From Phenylobacterium aquaticum (GTDB lineage: Bacteria > Pseudomonadota > Alphaproteobacteria > Caulobacterales > Caulobacteraceae): a stretch of 64,000 nucleotides of DNA. The DNA is taken from NCBI RefSeq assembly GCF_022695515.1, contig NZ_JALDPT010000033.1, positions 1 to 64,000 on the forward strand, given 5' to 3'. The translations under genes and the position numbers were made by a program. The notes beneath the pieces are model-generated. The model saw only the letters and a program-made list of their open reading frames with translations, ran no database searches and was not told the DNA's origin. Positions 48,965 through 58,539 of the stretch are shown here, piece after piece; position 1 is the stretch's first letter; the number at the start of each line of letters is the position of its first letter.

Positions 48965-49372
48965 ATGTATGTAGTTGCCCTACTCGAAGGCGCCGATGGC
49001 GCCTGGGGCGTTTCAGTCCCCGACCTTGACGGATGCGTCGCTATGGGCGCGACCGGCGATGAGGCATTGAGAAACGCTCAGGAGAGTTTGCGCGAGTGGA
49101 TCGAAGCTCGCCAAGCTGGCGGGTTTGACGTTCCTACTCAACGCGAGCTTGGAGCTCTTCTTGCCGATCCTGAAGTGAGGGAGGCGCTTGCAGAGGGATC
49201 TACACTCGCCCGCATCCTTGTTGTTGAGGACGTCGGACGCCCCGTGAAGGCCAACCTCTCACTCGATAGTGGGGTCCTGGCAGCGATCGATTCCACTGCC
49301 CACCGACTTGGGATCACCCGCTCGGCGATGGTGGAGAAATTGGCGAAGGACCGACTGTCCGAATACGCTTGA
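48965..49372 (+). CDS. hicB: HicB antitoxin
   Basis: 135 residues. The N-terminal partial RNase H-like fold (residues 1-70: YVVALLEGADGAWGVSVPDLDGCVAMGATGDEALRNAQESLREWIE) neutralises HicA. The C-terminal ribbon-helix-helix part (about residues 95-135: VKANLSLDSGVLAAIDSTAHRLGITRSAMVEKLAKDRL) binds DNA. AGGAAAGGG site upstream. The RHH type explains the palindromes ahead of hicA. Followed by a perfect 8-bp hairpin. Confidence 0.9.
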   Translation: MYVVALLEGADGAWGVSVPDLDGCVAMGATGDEALRNAQESLREWIEARQAGGFDVPTQRELGALLADPEVREALAEGSTLARILVVEDVGRPVKANLSLDSGVLAAIDSTAHRLGITRSAMVEKLAKDRLSEYA

Positions 49373-49381
49373 AGCCCCTAC

Positions 49382-49401
49382 CCCCCGGAGAAATCCGGGG
49401 G
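49382..49401 (+). terminator. Hairpin after hicB
   Basis: Perfect 8-bp stem cccccgga/tccggggg closed by the stable gaaa tetraloop, nine bases after the hicB stop. No T run. Confidence 0.6.
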
Positions 49402-49416
49402 CCAGGCCACCGGTTC

Positions 49417-49608
49417 CTACCGCACCTCGTGTCCGTCGCGGCGCGAAATCGGCAGCAAAAGTGGAAGGCTGATGGCCGTTGCTGAGCTGTCGTCAATGAA
49501 GCCTTCTGACGTCGCATAGTGAGGGTCGCTGTCGTGCCGGAACTGTCGAAGGTTTGAGAACTCAGCTTGGAGCTTGCTCCGCAGGGATGGAGGCAGGGGT
49601 GAGGCCAT
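49417..49608 (-). CDS. Possible small ORF, doubtful
   Basis: A 63-codon frame from an ATG at 49608 (MASPLPPSLRSKLQAEFSNLRQFRHD). There is no ribosome site, domain or signal peptide. It sits in the 290-bp gap between hicB and the chemoreceptor gene. It could be a gene remnant at the end of the island or chance. Confidence 0.25.
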   Translation of the reverse strand: MASPLPPSLRSKLQAEFSNLRQFRHDSDPHYATSEGFIDDSSATAISLPLLLPISRRDGHEVR

Positions 49609-49661
49609 ATGGACGACGAGGGTTGCCGCTCAATGAATTCCCACCGTGCGTCGGAGCACGC

Positions 49662-51650
49662 CTAGAACTCCGTCCAGTCTCCATTCTCGGCCGGCTTCAA
49701 GCCAATTCTGCCCGCGACCTGCCGGCGTAAAGTCCTTGCCGGGGACGCAATCGGATGGGCCTGCGCGCCTTTGGCGGCCGGGCGCCTCATCGCGCCGCCC
49801 TGGGATGAAATCCGGAACTGGCTGACTAACTCACGCAATCCCCCGGCGTCGACCTTCAAAGCATGGGAGGCCGCGGTCGCCTGCTCGACCATGGCCGCGT
49901 TCTGCTGGACGCTTTGATCCATCTGATTGACCGCGGTGTTCACCTCTTCAAGTCCGGCGGACTGGTCGCGCGCGCTGGACGCGATCTCTGCGACCAGCTG
50001 ATCGATGGACGCCACGCCGGCGATGATGGTCTGCAAGGCCTCGCCCGTCTGTCCGACCATCGACACGCCCTGGCTCACCTGATCCCCCGACTTGGAGATG
50101 AGCGACTTAATCTCCTTGGCCGCCTCGGCCGACCGCTGGGCGAGCCCACGGACTTCGGAGGCGACGACCGCAAACCCCTTGCCGGCGTCCCCGGCCCGGG
50201 CGGCCTCGACCCCGGCGTTCAGGGCGAGCAGATTGGTCTGGAAGGCGATCTCATCGATCACCCCGATGATCTGGCTGATCTGACCGGACGACTCGGCGAT
50301 CTCGCTCATCGCCATGATGGCGCTGGAGACCACCTGGCCAGAGGCTTCCGCCTGCAGGCGCGTCGAGGCGACCGCCTTGCGGGCATCTGCCGCGCCCGTC
50401 GCCGTGAGCCTGACCTTGCTGGTGATTTCTGTCAGGGCCGCCGCGGTTTCTTCCAGACTGGCCGCCTGCATTTCTGTGCGGCGGGAAAGGTCATCGGAGG
50501 CCTGAGCGATCTCGTCGGCGCCGGATCCGATCCCGTTGATCGCGCCGAGAACCTCGCTCAGGGTTTGTTCCAGCCGCTCGACCGCGGCGTTGAAGTCCTG
50601 GCGCAGCGCGTCGTAGTCGCCGGGAAACGCCGCCGCCAGCCGCTGTTGCAGATCGCCCGAGGACAGCGCCGCCAGGGCCTGGCCCAAGGCTGCAACGACC
50701 TGACCTTGTTCTGCCGCAACACGCTGGCGCTCATGCTCCACGTCTCGCCGTGTTGCGTCACTCGCGGCCCGTTCGCGCTCAGCCTCATCTTCAGCCGCGC
50801 TCTTGGCGATAGCGGTCTTGCGGAATTGCTCGAAAGCTCTCGCAAGGTCGCCCATCTCATCTTTACGGTCCACACCAGCCAATGTGCGATCAGAGTCGCC
50901 AGCGGCTAGCGCTCGAAGAGCTGCAATAGCGGCGGCTAGTGGCGCAAACAGCTTGCCACGCAGAAGCAGCATCAGCCCGACAAGGGAGGCCCCACCAAGC
51001 AGGCCGCTGGCAAGACTGATCGTCGTCGCAAGTTTCTGAGTCGCGGTGAATTGGGCTTCATGTGCGTGATCGACCGCCTCCATCACCTGGTCGAGGTGCT
51101 TCAACGCCTCTTCAGTTTTGGTCATTTCGGCCTCGAGCGCTTCGGCTGAAGCGTCGAACGCTGGCATCATGGGATTGCCAGCTGTCGGGCCACCCGAAAC
51201 ATAGGCTCGGGCCATCTCTACGCCTTGAGAATGATAGGGCCCGAATGCCGCGAGGACGGCGTCGAACCGCGTCGCGATCTCCGGCGCCTTTACGATCTCA
51301 AGGGCGGCCTTGGCAGCCTGAATGCTGGCATTAAGCGCGACAACCTGCTCTTCAGCCTTTGCAAATCCATCGCCAAGTCCGTCCCGCCCCTGAGTTGCCG
51401 AGACGTCGCTTAGGTATTGCTGTACCTGCACGATCTCAAGCTTAATGTCTGACCTTGCGGTGTGGAGGGTCTCCATGGCGCCGCCAATTTCGACATCTCT
51501 GGCGTTCTCAAGATCTCTTGATTTGATCATCTCCAAATTCAAGACGGCGTTGAGTGCTGCGCCGCCCATTGAGAGGGCGATCACGCCCCCAAGGGCAAAA
51601 GTCGCAATGCGCTGGATGCGCGCGGAGGATTTTCCTGCGGAATCGATCAT
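49662..51650 (-). CDS. Methyl-accepting chemotaxis protein
   Basis: About 662 residues from ATG at 51650 (a further ATG is at 51725). Two membrane helices (about 12-35 and 207-230) frame a periplasmic helical sensor region rich in Gln/Glu. A HAMP-like linker (KLFAPLAAAIAALRALAAGD) leads into the long coiled-coil signalling domain with the conserved hairpin IDEIAFQTNLLALNAGVEAARAGDAGKGFAVVASEVR. The last residues, GDWTEF, resemble the C-terminal CheR-tethering pentapeptide (NWETF type). Acts in the inner membrane with CheA/CheW, which are not in this window. Confidence 0.92.
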   Translation of the reverse strand: MIDSAGKSSARIQRIATFALGGVIALSMGGAALNAVLNLEMIKSRDLENARDVEIGGAMETLHTARSDIKLEIVQVQQYLSDVSATQGRDGLGDGFAKAEEQVVALNASIQAAKAALEIVKAPEIATRFDAVLAAFGPYHSQGVEMARAYVSGGPTAGNPMMPAFDASAEALEAEMTKTEEALKHLDQVMEAVDHAHEAQFTATQKLATTISLASGLLGGASLVGLMLLLRGKLFAPLAAAIAALRALAAGDSDRTLAGVDRKDEMGDLARAFEQFRKTAIAKSAAEDEAERERAASDATRRDVEHERQRVAAEQGQVVAALGQALAALSSGDLQQRLAAAFPGDYDALRQDFNAAVERLEQTLSEVLGAINGIGSGADEIAQASDDLSRRTEMQAASLEETAAALTEITSKVRLTATGAADARKAVASTRLQAEASGQVVSSAIMAMSEIAESSGQISQIIGVIDEIAFQTNLLALNAGVEAARAGDAGKGFAVVASEVRGLAQRSAEAAKEIKSLISKSGDQVSQGVSMVGQTGEALQTIIAGVASIDQLVAEIASSARDQSAGLEEVNTAVNQMDQSVQQNAAMVEQATAASHALKVDAGGLRELVSQFRISSQGGAMRRPAAKGAQAHPIASPARTLRRQVAGRIGLKPAENGDWTEF

Positions 51651-51827
51651 GGGGCTCTCATCTCGTCCTAGGTGAGAGTGGAATTGGGGTCGGCGCACTT
51701 GGATCTGCCCACCCTGAGATGGCATGCCCGCGTTATTTCAATTCGCGTTTGGGATAATGGACGATTAATCAAATTTGACGGGGCAACTTGGTCGCAGCCC
51801 GCATTTTTGCGGACCGCAGCCTTGACT

Positions 51828-52265
51828 TCAAACCTTGCCCCCCGCGCCTGTACCGAGTAGCGGCGGTCGGGGGCGGTGGCTCCGCATTAGCCGGGCGACA
51901 CGGGCTAGCAGTTGGTCGTCCCTGAAGGGCTTGGCAAGAAAGTCTCGGGCGCCCAATGTCATGGCGTGCCGGATGTCCGAAGTCTGATTGCGGGCGGTGA
52001 GCACCATGGTGGGGGTGGATAGGATCATGCCGCTTTGCGCCATCTCCAGCATCACTCCGAACCCGTCCAGCTCCGGCATATTGATGTCGAGGATCAGGGC
52101 GGCGGGCCGCAGTTCGGCTAGCCGCGCCAATCCCTCGCGCCCATTTCGGGCGTAGTAGGCTTCGTAACCCGCCAGCTCCAGCCGCGTGGTGATTAGCTCT
52201 AGCACCATTGGCTCGTCATCGACGACCAAGATCCGGCGGCGTGTGGAACTAGCGGTCGCCGACAT
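51828..52265 (-). CDS. Single-domain response regulator
   Basis: 145 residues, one receiver domain: RRRILVVDDEPMVLELI (acidic pair), LILDINMPELDGF with the phosphoacceptor Asp60, MVLTARN and the conserved Lys in LAKPFRDD. A short basic tail, no output domain. The 5-prime end overlaps the hybrid kinase gene by 17 bp, so it is co-transcribed and a natural partner of that kinase, receiving phosphate from it or acting as a sink. Confidence 0.9.
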   Translation of the reverse strand: MSATASSTRRRILVVDDEPMVLELITTRLELAGYEAYYARNGREGLARLAELRPAALILDINMPELDGFGVMLEMAQSGMILSTPTMVLTARNQTSDIRHAMTLGARDFLAKPFRDDQLLARVARLMRSHRPRPPLLGTGAGGKV

Positions 52266-54606
52266 GCTCTGCGTCCAGAGGTTGGGACTCCGTGCCCTCC
52301 CATTCCAGGCACTGCACGACGGTCATCAGCAGTTCAGCGGGGACGAGCGGTTTGCGAACCACTCCATTGAAGTCCGAATCCTCTCCTTCGAACATCGACA
52401 TCTCGGCGTCTGCTGAGAAGGCCAGGATCGGTATCGTCTGATTGGGGCCGGGCTGGCTGCGGATGCGCTCCGAAGCTTGAGGGCCGGTGAGCCCAGGCAT
52501 CCGGATGTCCATCAAGATAAGGTCGAAGGGCCACCCCAGAGCAGTTTCCACGCCCGCCAGGCCGTCCACGGCGTCCGTAACTTCAACGCCCAGCGGAGAC
52601 AGGATCGCGCGAACCAGTTCCCGATTGACGGGGTTGTCATCGACCACAAGCAAGCGCGCGCCTTCCAGGGCGGCGAGCCCGGTCGATGGCGAGGTCTCTG
52701 CGACTTGAAGCTCCGCCACCGGTGCGGCAATCGTAAAGTGGAACACCGACCCATGACCGGCTCGGCTGCGAACGCCGATCTGCCCGCCCATCGCCTCGAT
52801 AAGTCCCTTGCAAATCGCCAGCCCCAGGCCGGTGCCGCCATGGCGGCGTGTGGACGAGGCGTCGACCTGGGAGAAGCGCTGGAACAGCTTCTGCTGCTGC
52901 GCCTTGCTCAGGCCCACGCCCGTATCCTCAACCCGGACCTCTAGCGCTTGGCGCTTCGGGTGATAGGCGACCGCCAGCCGGACGGCGCCAGTCTCAGTAA
53001 ACTTTATGGCATTGCCGATCAAATTGAGCAGCACTTGGCGCACCCTGTCGGGATCGATCAGCAGGCCCGACGGCAACACGTTGTCGGGCTCAAACTCCAG
53101 AGCCAACCCCTTGGCCTGCGCCAGGGGCTCGAACATCAGCAAGGTGTCGCGCAGCATGTCGGTCGGCTTAACTGGGCGGGGCATGATCTCCACCAACCCG
53201 GCTTCCAGCTTGGAGAAGTCGAGAATGTCGTTGACGATGGAGAGCAGACCCTGGCCGGCGCCAGTGACGCGCTGGACATATTTCTGAGCCTCCGGATCGA
53301 GATCGTCGCGCCCGGCCAACAGACTGGTGAAGCCCAGAATGGCCGTCAGCGGCGTACGTATCTCGTGGCTCATATTGGCCAGGAATTCGCCCTTCACCTC
53401 AGCGGCCACCTCGGCGTCATGCCGAGCCCGCTGAAGGTCTTCTTCCAACGCCTTATGCGCAGTGATGTCGCGGATCACGTCGATGAAGCCAGTGACCTCA
53501 CCGCTCAGCGGCTCGATCATCGGAGAAGGCTTTGACTCGATCCAGATCGTCTGGCCGTCGCGGTGGCGACCGCGATACTGCAGTGGAGGGGATTCCTGCT
53601 GGCCGCGGGTGTCGATCAGCGCCTGACACATCTCGCGGGCCTTGGCGTCGTCACCTCGGTTCATCAGAGCGAAGGCATTCAGACCAATGAGGGCCTCCGG
53701 CTCCAGGCCGAAGATCCGCCGACTGGCGGGGGAGACATAGGTGATGCGACCTTCGGCGTCGCATTCGCTGATCATGTCCGGTGCGGCCTCGGCCAGACGC
53801 CGATAGCGGGTCTCGCTCTCAGCCAGGGCCGCCTCGATCACTTTGCGTTCGGTGATGTTTCGCACGACGTCCTGGAATTCGATAATCGCCCCGGTCTCAG
53901 GGTCGAAGATCGCTTTGGCCTGGGCTTCGAGCCAGATCATCTCGCCGTCCTTGCGAAAGGCGCGGTACTCAAAACGGATGGGCTCAGACCCGGGACCCGC
54001 AGCGACATAGTCCGCGAACTTGCGCAAGGTTGGACGGATGTCATCCGGATGCATGAAGCTGACGGTGGGTTTGCCCATCAGCTCCTCCGGCGCGTAGCCC
54101 ATGACAGTGACCAGGGATGGCGACAGGAAGGTGAACTTGGCGTCGAGGCCATAGCAGGCGATGACGTCGGTCGCATTGGCGGTCAGCAGGCGATAGCGTG
54201 CTTCGCTGTCGCTGAGCGCCGCATAGGCGACCTGACGATCGGAAATGTCCCGCAACTGGGAAATCACCGCGACGATATCGCCATGCTCGTCGCGCACCGT
54301 GTTCGGATTGCCTTCCATCCAAACATAAGAGCCGTCAGCGGTCCGGACTCGATAGGTCCTATCCCGCGCCGGGTCGACCGTGTCGTGGGTGAACAGCTCG
54401 GTCATGATCTCCTGCAGCTTTGGCAGGTCATCCGGGTGCAGCAGGCTGACGTTGGTCATTCCAATTAGCTGCTCGGGTTCATAGCCATAGCGGCGGACCG
54501 AGGGAGAAACGTACTGGATGACGTTATCCCGCCCGACAGTGAGCACGATGTCGGTGCAGGTGTCGGCGAGAAGTCGATAGCTCGCTTCGCTCTCGGCCAG
54601 CTTCAC
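52249..54606 (-). CDS. PAS-domain hybrid sensor histidine kinase (possibly half of one gene)
   Basis: 785 residues from a GTG at 54606. Three PAS/PAC modules (about 5-125, 130-255, 260-385), HisKA with His414 in FLANMSHEIRTPL, HATPase with LIGNAIKFTETG and DTGVGL, and a receiver domain (about 650-770) with Asp700 in LILMDIRMP. No membrane segment. The upstream gene encodes a MASE1-PAS-PAS protein without a kinase, and its TGA overlaps this GTG (GTGA). The PAS linkers on both sides match so well (RDISERRARM then KLAESEASYRLLAD) that the two are probably one split gene, or a coupled pair. See findings. Confidence 0.85.
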   Translation of the reverse strand: MKLAESEASYRLLADTCTDIVLTVGRDNVIQYVSPSVRRYGYEPEQLIGMTNVSLLHPDDLPKLQEIMTELFTHDTVDPARDRTYRVRTADGSYVWMEGNPNTVRDEHGDIVAVISQLRDISDRQVAYAALSDSEARYRLLTANATDVIACYGLDAKFTFLSPSLVTVMGYAPEELMGKPTVSFMHPDDIRPTLRKFADYVAAGPGSEPIRFEYRAFRKDGEMIWLEAQAKAIFDPETGAIIEFQDVVRNITERKVIEAALAESETRYRRLAEAAPDMISECDAEGRITYVSPASRRIFGLEPEALIGLNAFALMNRGDDAKAREMCQALIDTRGQQESPPLQYRGRHRDGQTIWIESKPSPMIEPLSGEVTGFIDVIRDITAHKALEEDLQRARHDAEVAAEVKGEFLANMSHEIRTPLTAILGFTSLLAGRDDLDPEAQKYVQRVTGAGQGLLSIVNDILDFSKLEAGLVEIMPRPVKPTDMLRDTLLMFEPLAQAKGLALEFEPDNVLPSGLLIDPDRVRQVLLNLIGNAIKFTETGAVRLAVAYHPKRQALEVRVEDTGVGLSKAQQQKLFQRFSQVDASSTRRHGGTGLGLAICKGLIEAMGGQIGVRSRAGHGSVFHFTIAAPVAELQVAETSPSTGLAALEGARLLVVDDNPVNRELVRAILSPLGVEVTDAVDGLAGVETALGWPFDLILMDIRMPGLTGPQASERIRSQPGPNQTIPILAFSADAEMSMFEGEDSDFNGVVRKPLVPAELLMTVVQCLEWEGTESQPLDAEHVGDR

Positions 54607-56321
54607 ATTCGCGCGCGCCGCTCCGAGATGTCCCGCAATTGAGAGATGAACGCCGCGGCGGCCCCATCTTCGTCACGAATGATGGCCGGAGAGCCTTCCA
54701 TCCAGATGAAGGCGCCGTCTGCGGTTCGGATGCGATAGGTGCGGTCCCGGGTGGGGTCGATCTCGCCGCCGGCCAATAGCTCGGCGGCTATGTCGGCCAT
54801 CTTCGGCAGATCGTCCGGATGAAGCAGCGTCTGGATCGACGATCCCACCAGGTCCTCGGGCGCATGACCATAACGACTGAACGATGGCGAGGCGTACTGG
54901 ATGATCTGATCGCGTCCAACCTTCACCACAAGATCGGTGGAGGAGTCGGCCAACAGGCGGTAACGCGCCTCACTCTCGGCGATCCGCGCCCGGGCGGTCT
55001 CCTCTTCAGTGATATCGCGCATGACACCGAATATGGCGATGACCTCGCCGCCGGAGGTGCGCTCGCCCTCACCCTTGAACACCACGACCCGCTCCGCACC
55101 GTCGTCGGCGCGGAACAGCCTGACTTTCAGATCGAACGGTGCGCCAGTCTCGAAGGCCCGTTGAACCTCGGCCTGGACTAGGCCTCGATCCTCGACCGCA
55201 TACATGTCGATCGCATCGGCTAGTCGCCCGCCAAACGCCTCGCGGGTCACGCCATGGATTGCGAACATTTGGTCAGACCAGACGCTTTGGCCGCTGGCGC
55301 GCTCCCGCCTCCAATGGCCGATGCCAGCGATCTGCGCCGCGAGATTGGATTGGCGTTGGGCTTCCACCACGGCGGAGCGGGTCGCTTCGACCTCGGAGAG
55401 CGAGGCCCGCAGCTCAATCTCCAGACGACCACGCCTGGCCAGCGCCGCCGCGACCGGAAGAACAGACACGGTCATCGTCGCCAGGAAGATCTGCAGCATG
55501 GCCAACCGGTCTGGAAGCGGGCCTTGCATCAACGCAGTGGGCCCGTGGCCTGTGAGCGTCATCACTAGGGCCACCAAGGCGGTCGCCAGGAGCCCCAAAG
55601 CTGCGCCGGCCAGCTCCCACTCGAACGCGACGTAAATGAGGGCCGGCGGGACCAGAAAGAAGAGCGGATATTTGTTCTGGCCGAACACCATCGCCAGGCT
55701 CGCGGCCAGAACGAAAAGCGAGGCTGCGCCGCGCCCGCTCCGCAGCTTTCTATGAAGAGCCGATAGGGTCTCTGGCGTTAGAGCCAGCAGGGCCGGCGTT
55801 ACGGTCAGCAAGCCAAGAGCATGGGCGGCGAACCGTCGGCCAAGGCTCTCGGGGATGACACCGCCGCCAAGCGCCTCGGTGACTAGCGCCGCCAAAAGCG
55901 AGGATGTCGCCGGAGCAAGACAGCCTCCCGCCAGCAGAAACAGAAGCAAATGACGTTGCCGGCCGAGATTCAGCATTGACCCGGCGAACCGGCCCATCAC
56001 GGCGGCGCAGATTAGGACTTCGACGCCGTTGCACACCGCCAGCCCCACGCTAACGACAGGCGAGTCGCCTATGGCGAGCCCCGCGGCAGACAAGCTGGCC
56101 AGCGCCAGGGTTAGGGACCAAGGCCATGTACGGGTCGACGTCTGCAGCAACAGGGCGACGAGGATGGCGTTAACCGGCCAGACATCCGCGATCCGTCCGA
56201 TATCGCGTGTGAAGCTGATGCTCGTCCAGGCGAGCACAAAGACCGAAAGGCTGACTCCAGCCAATGTAAGTGCCGAGGCTTGCCCAGGGCGACCACCGGA
56301 GACAGGAGCGTATTTCAGCAT
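54603..56321 (-). CDS. MASE1-PAS-PAS membrane sensor (possibly first half of the kinase)
   Basis: 572 residues. Eight or so membrane segments in residues 20-305 make a MASE1 sensor domain (WPVNAILVALLL, FLVPPALIYVAFEWELAGAALG). A coiled linker (ARRGRLEIELRASLSEVEATRSAVVEAQRQ) leads to two PAS/PAC modules (about 330-445 and 450-570). It stops right after RDISERRARM, where a further PAS domain would start, with no kinase, GGDEF or EAL output. Its TGA overlaps the GTG of the next gene. Input for a phosphorelay with the downstream kinase and response regulator. The ligand is unknown. Confidence 0.85.
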   Translation of the reverse strand: MLKYAPVSGGRPGQASALTLAGVSLSVFVLAWTSISFTRDIGRIADVWPVNAILVALLLQTSTRTWPWSLTLALASLSAAGLAIGDSPVVSVGLAVCNGVEVLICAAVMGRFAGSMLNLGRQRHLLLFLLAGGCLAPATSSLLAALVTEALGGGVIPESLGRRFAAHALGLLTVTPALLALTPETLSALHRKLRSGRGAASLFVLAASLAMVFGQNKYPLFFLVPPALIYVAFEWELAGAALGLLATALVALVMTLTGHGPTALMQGPLPDRLAMLQIFLATMTVSVLPVAAALARRGRLEIELRASLSEVEATRSAVVEAQRQSNLAAQIAGIGHWRRERASGQSVWSDQMFAIHGVTREAFGGRLADAIDMYAVEDRGLVQAEVQRAFETGAPFDLKVRLFRADDGAERVVVFKGEGERTSGGEVIAIFGVMRDITEEETARARIAESEARYRLLADSSTDLVVKVGRDQIIQYASPSFSRYGHAPEDLVGSSIQTLLHPDDLPKMADIAAELLAGGEIDPTRDRTYRIRTADGAFIWMEGSPAIIRDEDGAAAAFISQLRDISERRARM

Positions 56322-56619
56322 AACAGCGTTCTATGTCGAGAATCGCTCCCGTTGGTTAATCCAAATGGGGGGCAAGATGCCGCAGCCTTTGGTCCCCTAC
56401 AGTGCCACGTTCTAGGTTCGCGCAACGGGGGGACGATGGCGCGTTCGGGAGCCTTAGCGGCCAATACGGTCATTGATCGAGCGGAGCGCAGGCTCCGCGG
56501 CCAGCATCCGAGAGGCCCAGGCCCCAGAGTCGCCCAGCGCTGAGTTCCGGTGAGCCTCAACGGCGGCGCCCCACTGCGGGGGGGCCTAGGCGACGCCGAC
56601 GCAATGGGCGTCCGCGGCG

Positions 56620-58539
56620 TCAGAACGCCTCCCAGCCTTCCGAACTTGGCTGAACCGCCAAAGCCACCGCGGCATGCCTGAGTGAGACGACACGAACGGG
56701 TGGCGAGGTCGTGTGCGACGCAGGCCGCACGACTGCGGCCGCCCCGCTCGTGTTGAACCGCGAGATCTGCTCGGCCAGCTCGACGGCGCTGGCGCTCATG
56801 GCGTGGGCCGCGGCCGTGGTCTCTTCAACCATGGCGGCGTTCTGCTGGGTCATCTGGTCCATCTGGTTGACCGCGATATTGACCTCGGCCAGGCCGGTGG
56901 ACTGTTCCTGGGACGAGGACGAGATCGAGCCCATCAGCTCGTCGATCCGCGCCACCTGGGCGACGATGGCGCCCAGCGCCTGGCCGGTCTGGCTGACCAG
57001 ATCGACGCCGGACTGCACGTGGCTTCCGGAGGCCGCGACCAGGCCCTTGATCTCCTTGGCGGCTTCCGCCGAACGCTGGGCGAGCGCCCGCACCTCGGCG
57101 GCCACCACCGCGAATCCGCGACCGGCTTCGCCGGCCCGGGCCGCCTCGACCCCCGCGTTCAGCGCCAGCAGGTTGGTCTGGAAGGCGATCTCATCGATCA
57201 CCCCGATGATCTGGCCGATCTGGCCGGAGGATTCGGCGATCCGCGACATGGCCGCCACCGCCTGCTCGACGACGTCGCCGGAGCGCTCGGCGCCGGCCCG
57301 GGCCTCGGCCACGAACTGGCGGGCCTCCTTGGCGCCGGCGGCGGTGCCCTTGACCGTGGCGGTCAGCTCCTCGAGCGCCGCGGCGGTCTGCTCCAGGCTG
57401 GCGGCCTGCTGCTCGGTGCGGCGCGACAGGTCGTCGGCCGCGTGGGCGATCTCGGTCGAGCCGGTGCGCACGCCGGAGGTGGCGCCGCCGATATGGGCCA
57501 GCACCTCGTCCAGCGCCGCCACCGCAGCGTTGAAGTCGTGGCGCAGCCCCTCGTACTCGGCCGGAAAGGCGTAATGGAGCCGGCAGGTCAGCTCGCCCTT
57601 GGCGACGTTCGACAGACCGTCGGCCAGGGCGGCGACCACCTGGGCGCGCTGTTCGTCCAGGGCGGCGCGCTCGGCCAGGCTGCGGATCTCCGCCTCGCGA
57701 GCCGCCTTTTCCGCCTCATCCTGGGACTGGCGCAGAGCCCGGCGCTCCAGCACCCCTTCGCGGAACACGGCCACGGACTTGGCCATGTCGCCGACCTCGT
57801 CATCGCGGTCGGCATAGGGCGGTTCCTGCGCATAGTCCCCGGCCGCCAGCTTGGCCATGTAGCGGGTCATGGCCTCGATCGGCGCGACCACCCGGCCGCG
57901 CAGGGCGCGCAGGGCCAGCATCGAGGCGACGCCGATCAGGAGGCCGGCGCCCAGCATCAGCAGCCGGTTGAACTGGATCGCCTTGTCGGCGCGGGCTTCA
58001 GCGGCTTTCACGTCTTCAGCCAGGAGGGGGACCATATCTTCTACGGCGGCGCGCTGCATTTGGTAGGCCTGATCGACCGCCGCGCCAGCCGTCTCCAGGG
58101 CGGCCTTGTCATTGGCCTGGGCGGCCGGAATGATCTGGGTGTCGACGGCGGCCCAGAAGGCCTTGGACGCCTTGTCCGAGCGGTCGAACAGAATGTCGGC
58201 CACTTTCGGATCCACCGACCGCGAGCGCCAATAGGCCATGCGGTCATCGAAATCCTTGCGCATGCGGTCGAGCTTCGGCCGGTATTCAGTCAGAGAGGCC
58301 GGATTGTCCTCGATCTCCATCACCGCCAAATGGGCCTCAACCAGATAGAGCGGTGGCGGCAAGATGTCGGCCGTGAGGTCTTTGATATCGGCGATCTGGG
58401 TGTAGGCCCGGCTGCCGATCCGAACCTGCTCGAGGGCGAACCAGGACACCGCGCACAGCGCGATAATGCTCAGGATCAGAAAGACGCCCAGGGCCCGTGT
58501 GGCGTGGGCTATTCGGAAGGACATCGAAGATCGCCGCAT
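56620..58539 (-). CDS. Methyl-accepting chemotaxis protein
   Basis: 639 residues. N-terminal membrane helix (about 15-35), periplasmic four-helix-type sensor domain (about 36-190), second helix (about 192-212), HAMP (VVAPIEAMTRYMAKLAAGDY), then the signalling coiled coil with the canonical IDEIAFQTNLLALNAGVEAARAGEAGRGFAVVAAEVR. It ends SEGWEAF, a C-terminal tryptophan pentapeptide like CheR-tethering sequences. ATGs at 58539 and 58524; neither has a clear ribosome site. A paralogue of the other chemoreceptor in this block; the 298 bp towards the MASE1 gene show no gene. Confidence 0.92.
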   Translation of the reverse strand: MRRSSMSFRIAHATRALGVFLILSIIALCAVSWFALEQVRIGSRAYTQIADIKDLTADILPPPLYLVEAHLAVMEIEDNPASLTEYRPKLDRMRKDFDDRMAYWRSRSVDPKVADILFDRSDKASKAFWAAVDTQIIPAAQANDKAALETAGAAVDQAYQMQRAAVEDMVPLLAEDVKAAEARADKAIQFNRLLMLGAGLLIGVASMLALRALRGRVVAPIEAMTRYMAKLAAGDYAQEPPYADRDDEVGDMAKSVAVFREGVLERRALRQSQDEAEKAAREAEIRSLAERAALDEQRAQVVAALADGLSNVAKGELTCRLHYAFPAEYEGLRHDFNAAVAALDEVLAHIGGATSGVRTGSTEIAHAADDLSRRTEQQAASLEQTAAALEELTATVKGTAAGAKEARQFVAEARAGAERSGDVVEQAVAAMSRIAESSGQIGQIIGVIDEIAFQTNLLALNAGVEAARAGEAGRGFAVVAAEVRALAQRSAEAAKEIKGLVAASGSHVQSGVDLVSQTGQALGAIVAQVARIDELMGSISSSSQEQSTGLAEVNIAVNQMDQMTQQNAAMVEETTAAAHAMSASAVELAEQISRFNTSGAAAVVRPASHTTSPPVRVVSLRHAAVALAVQPSSEGWEAF

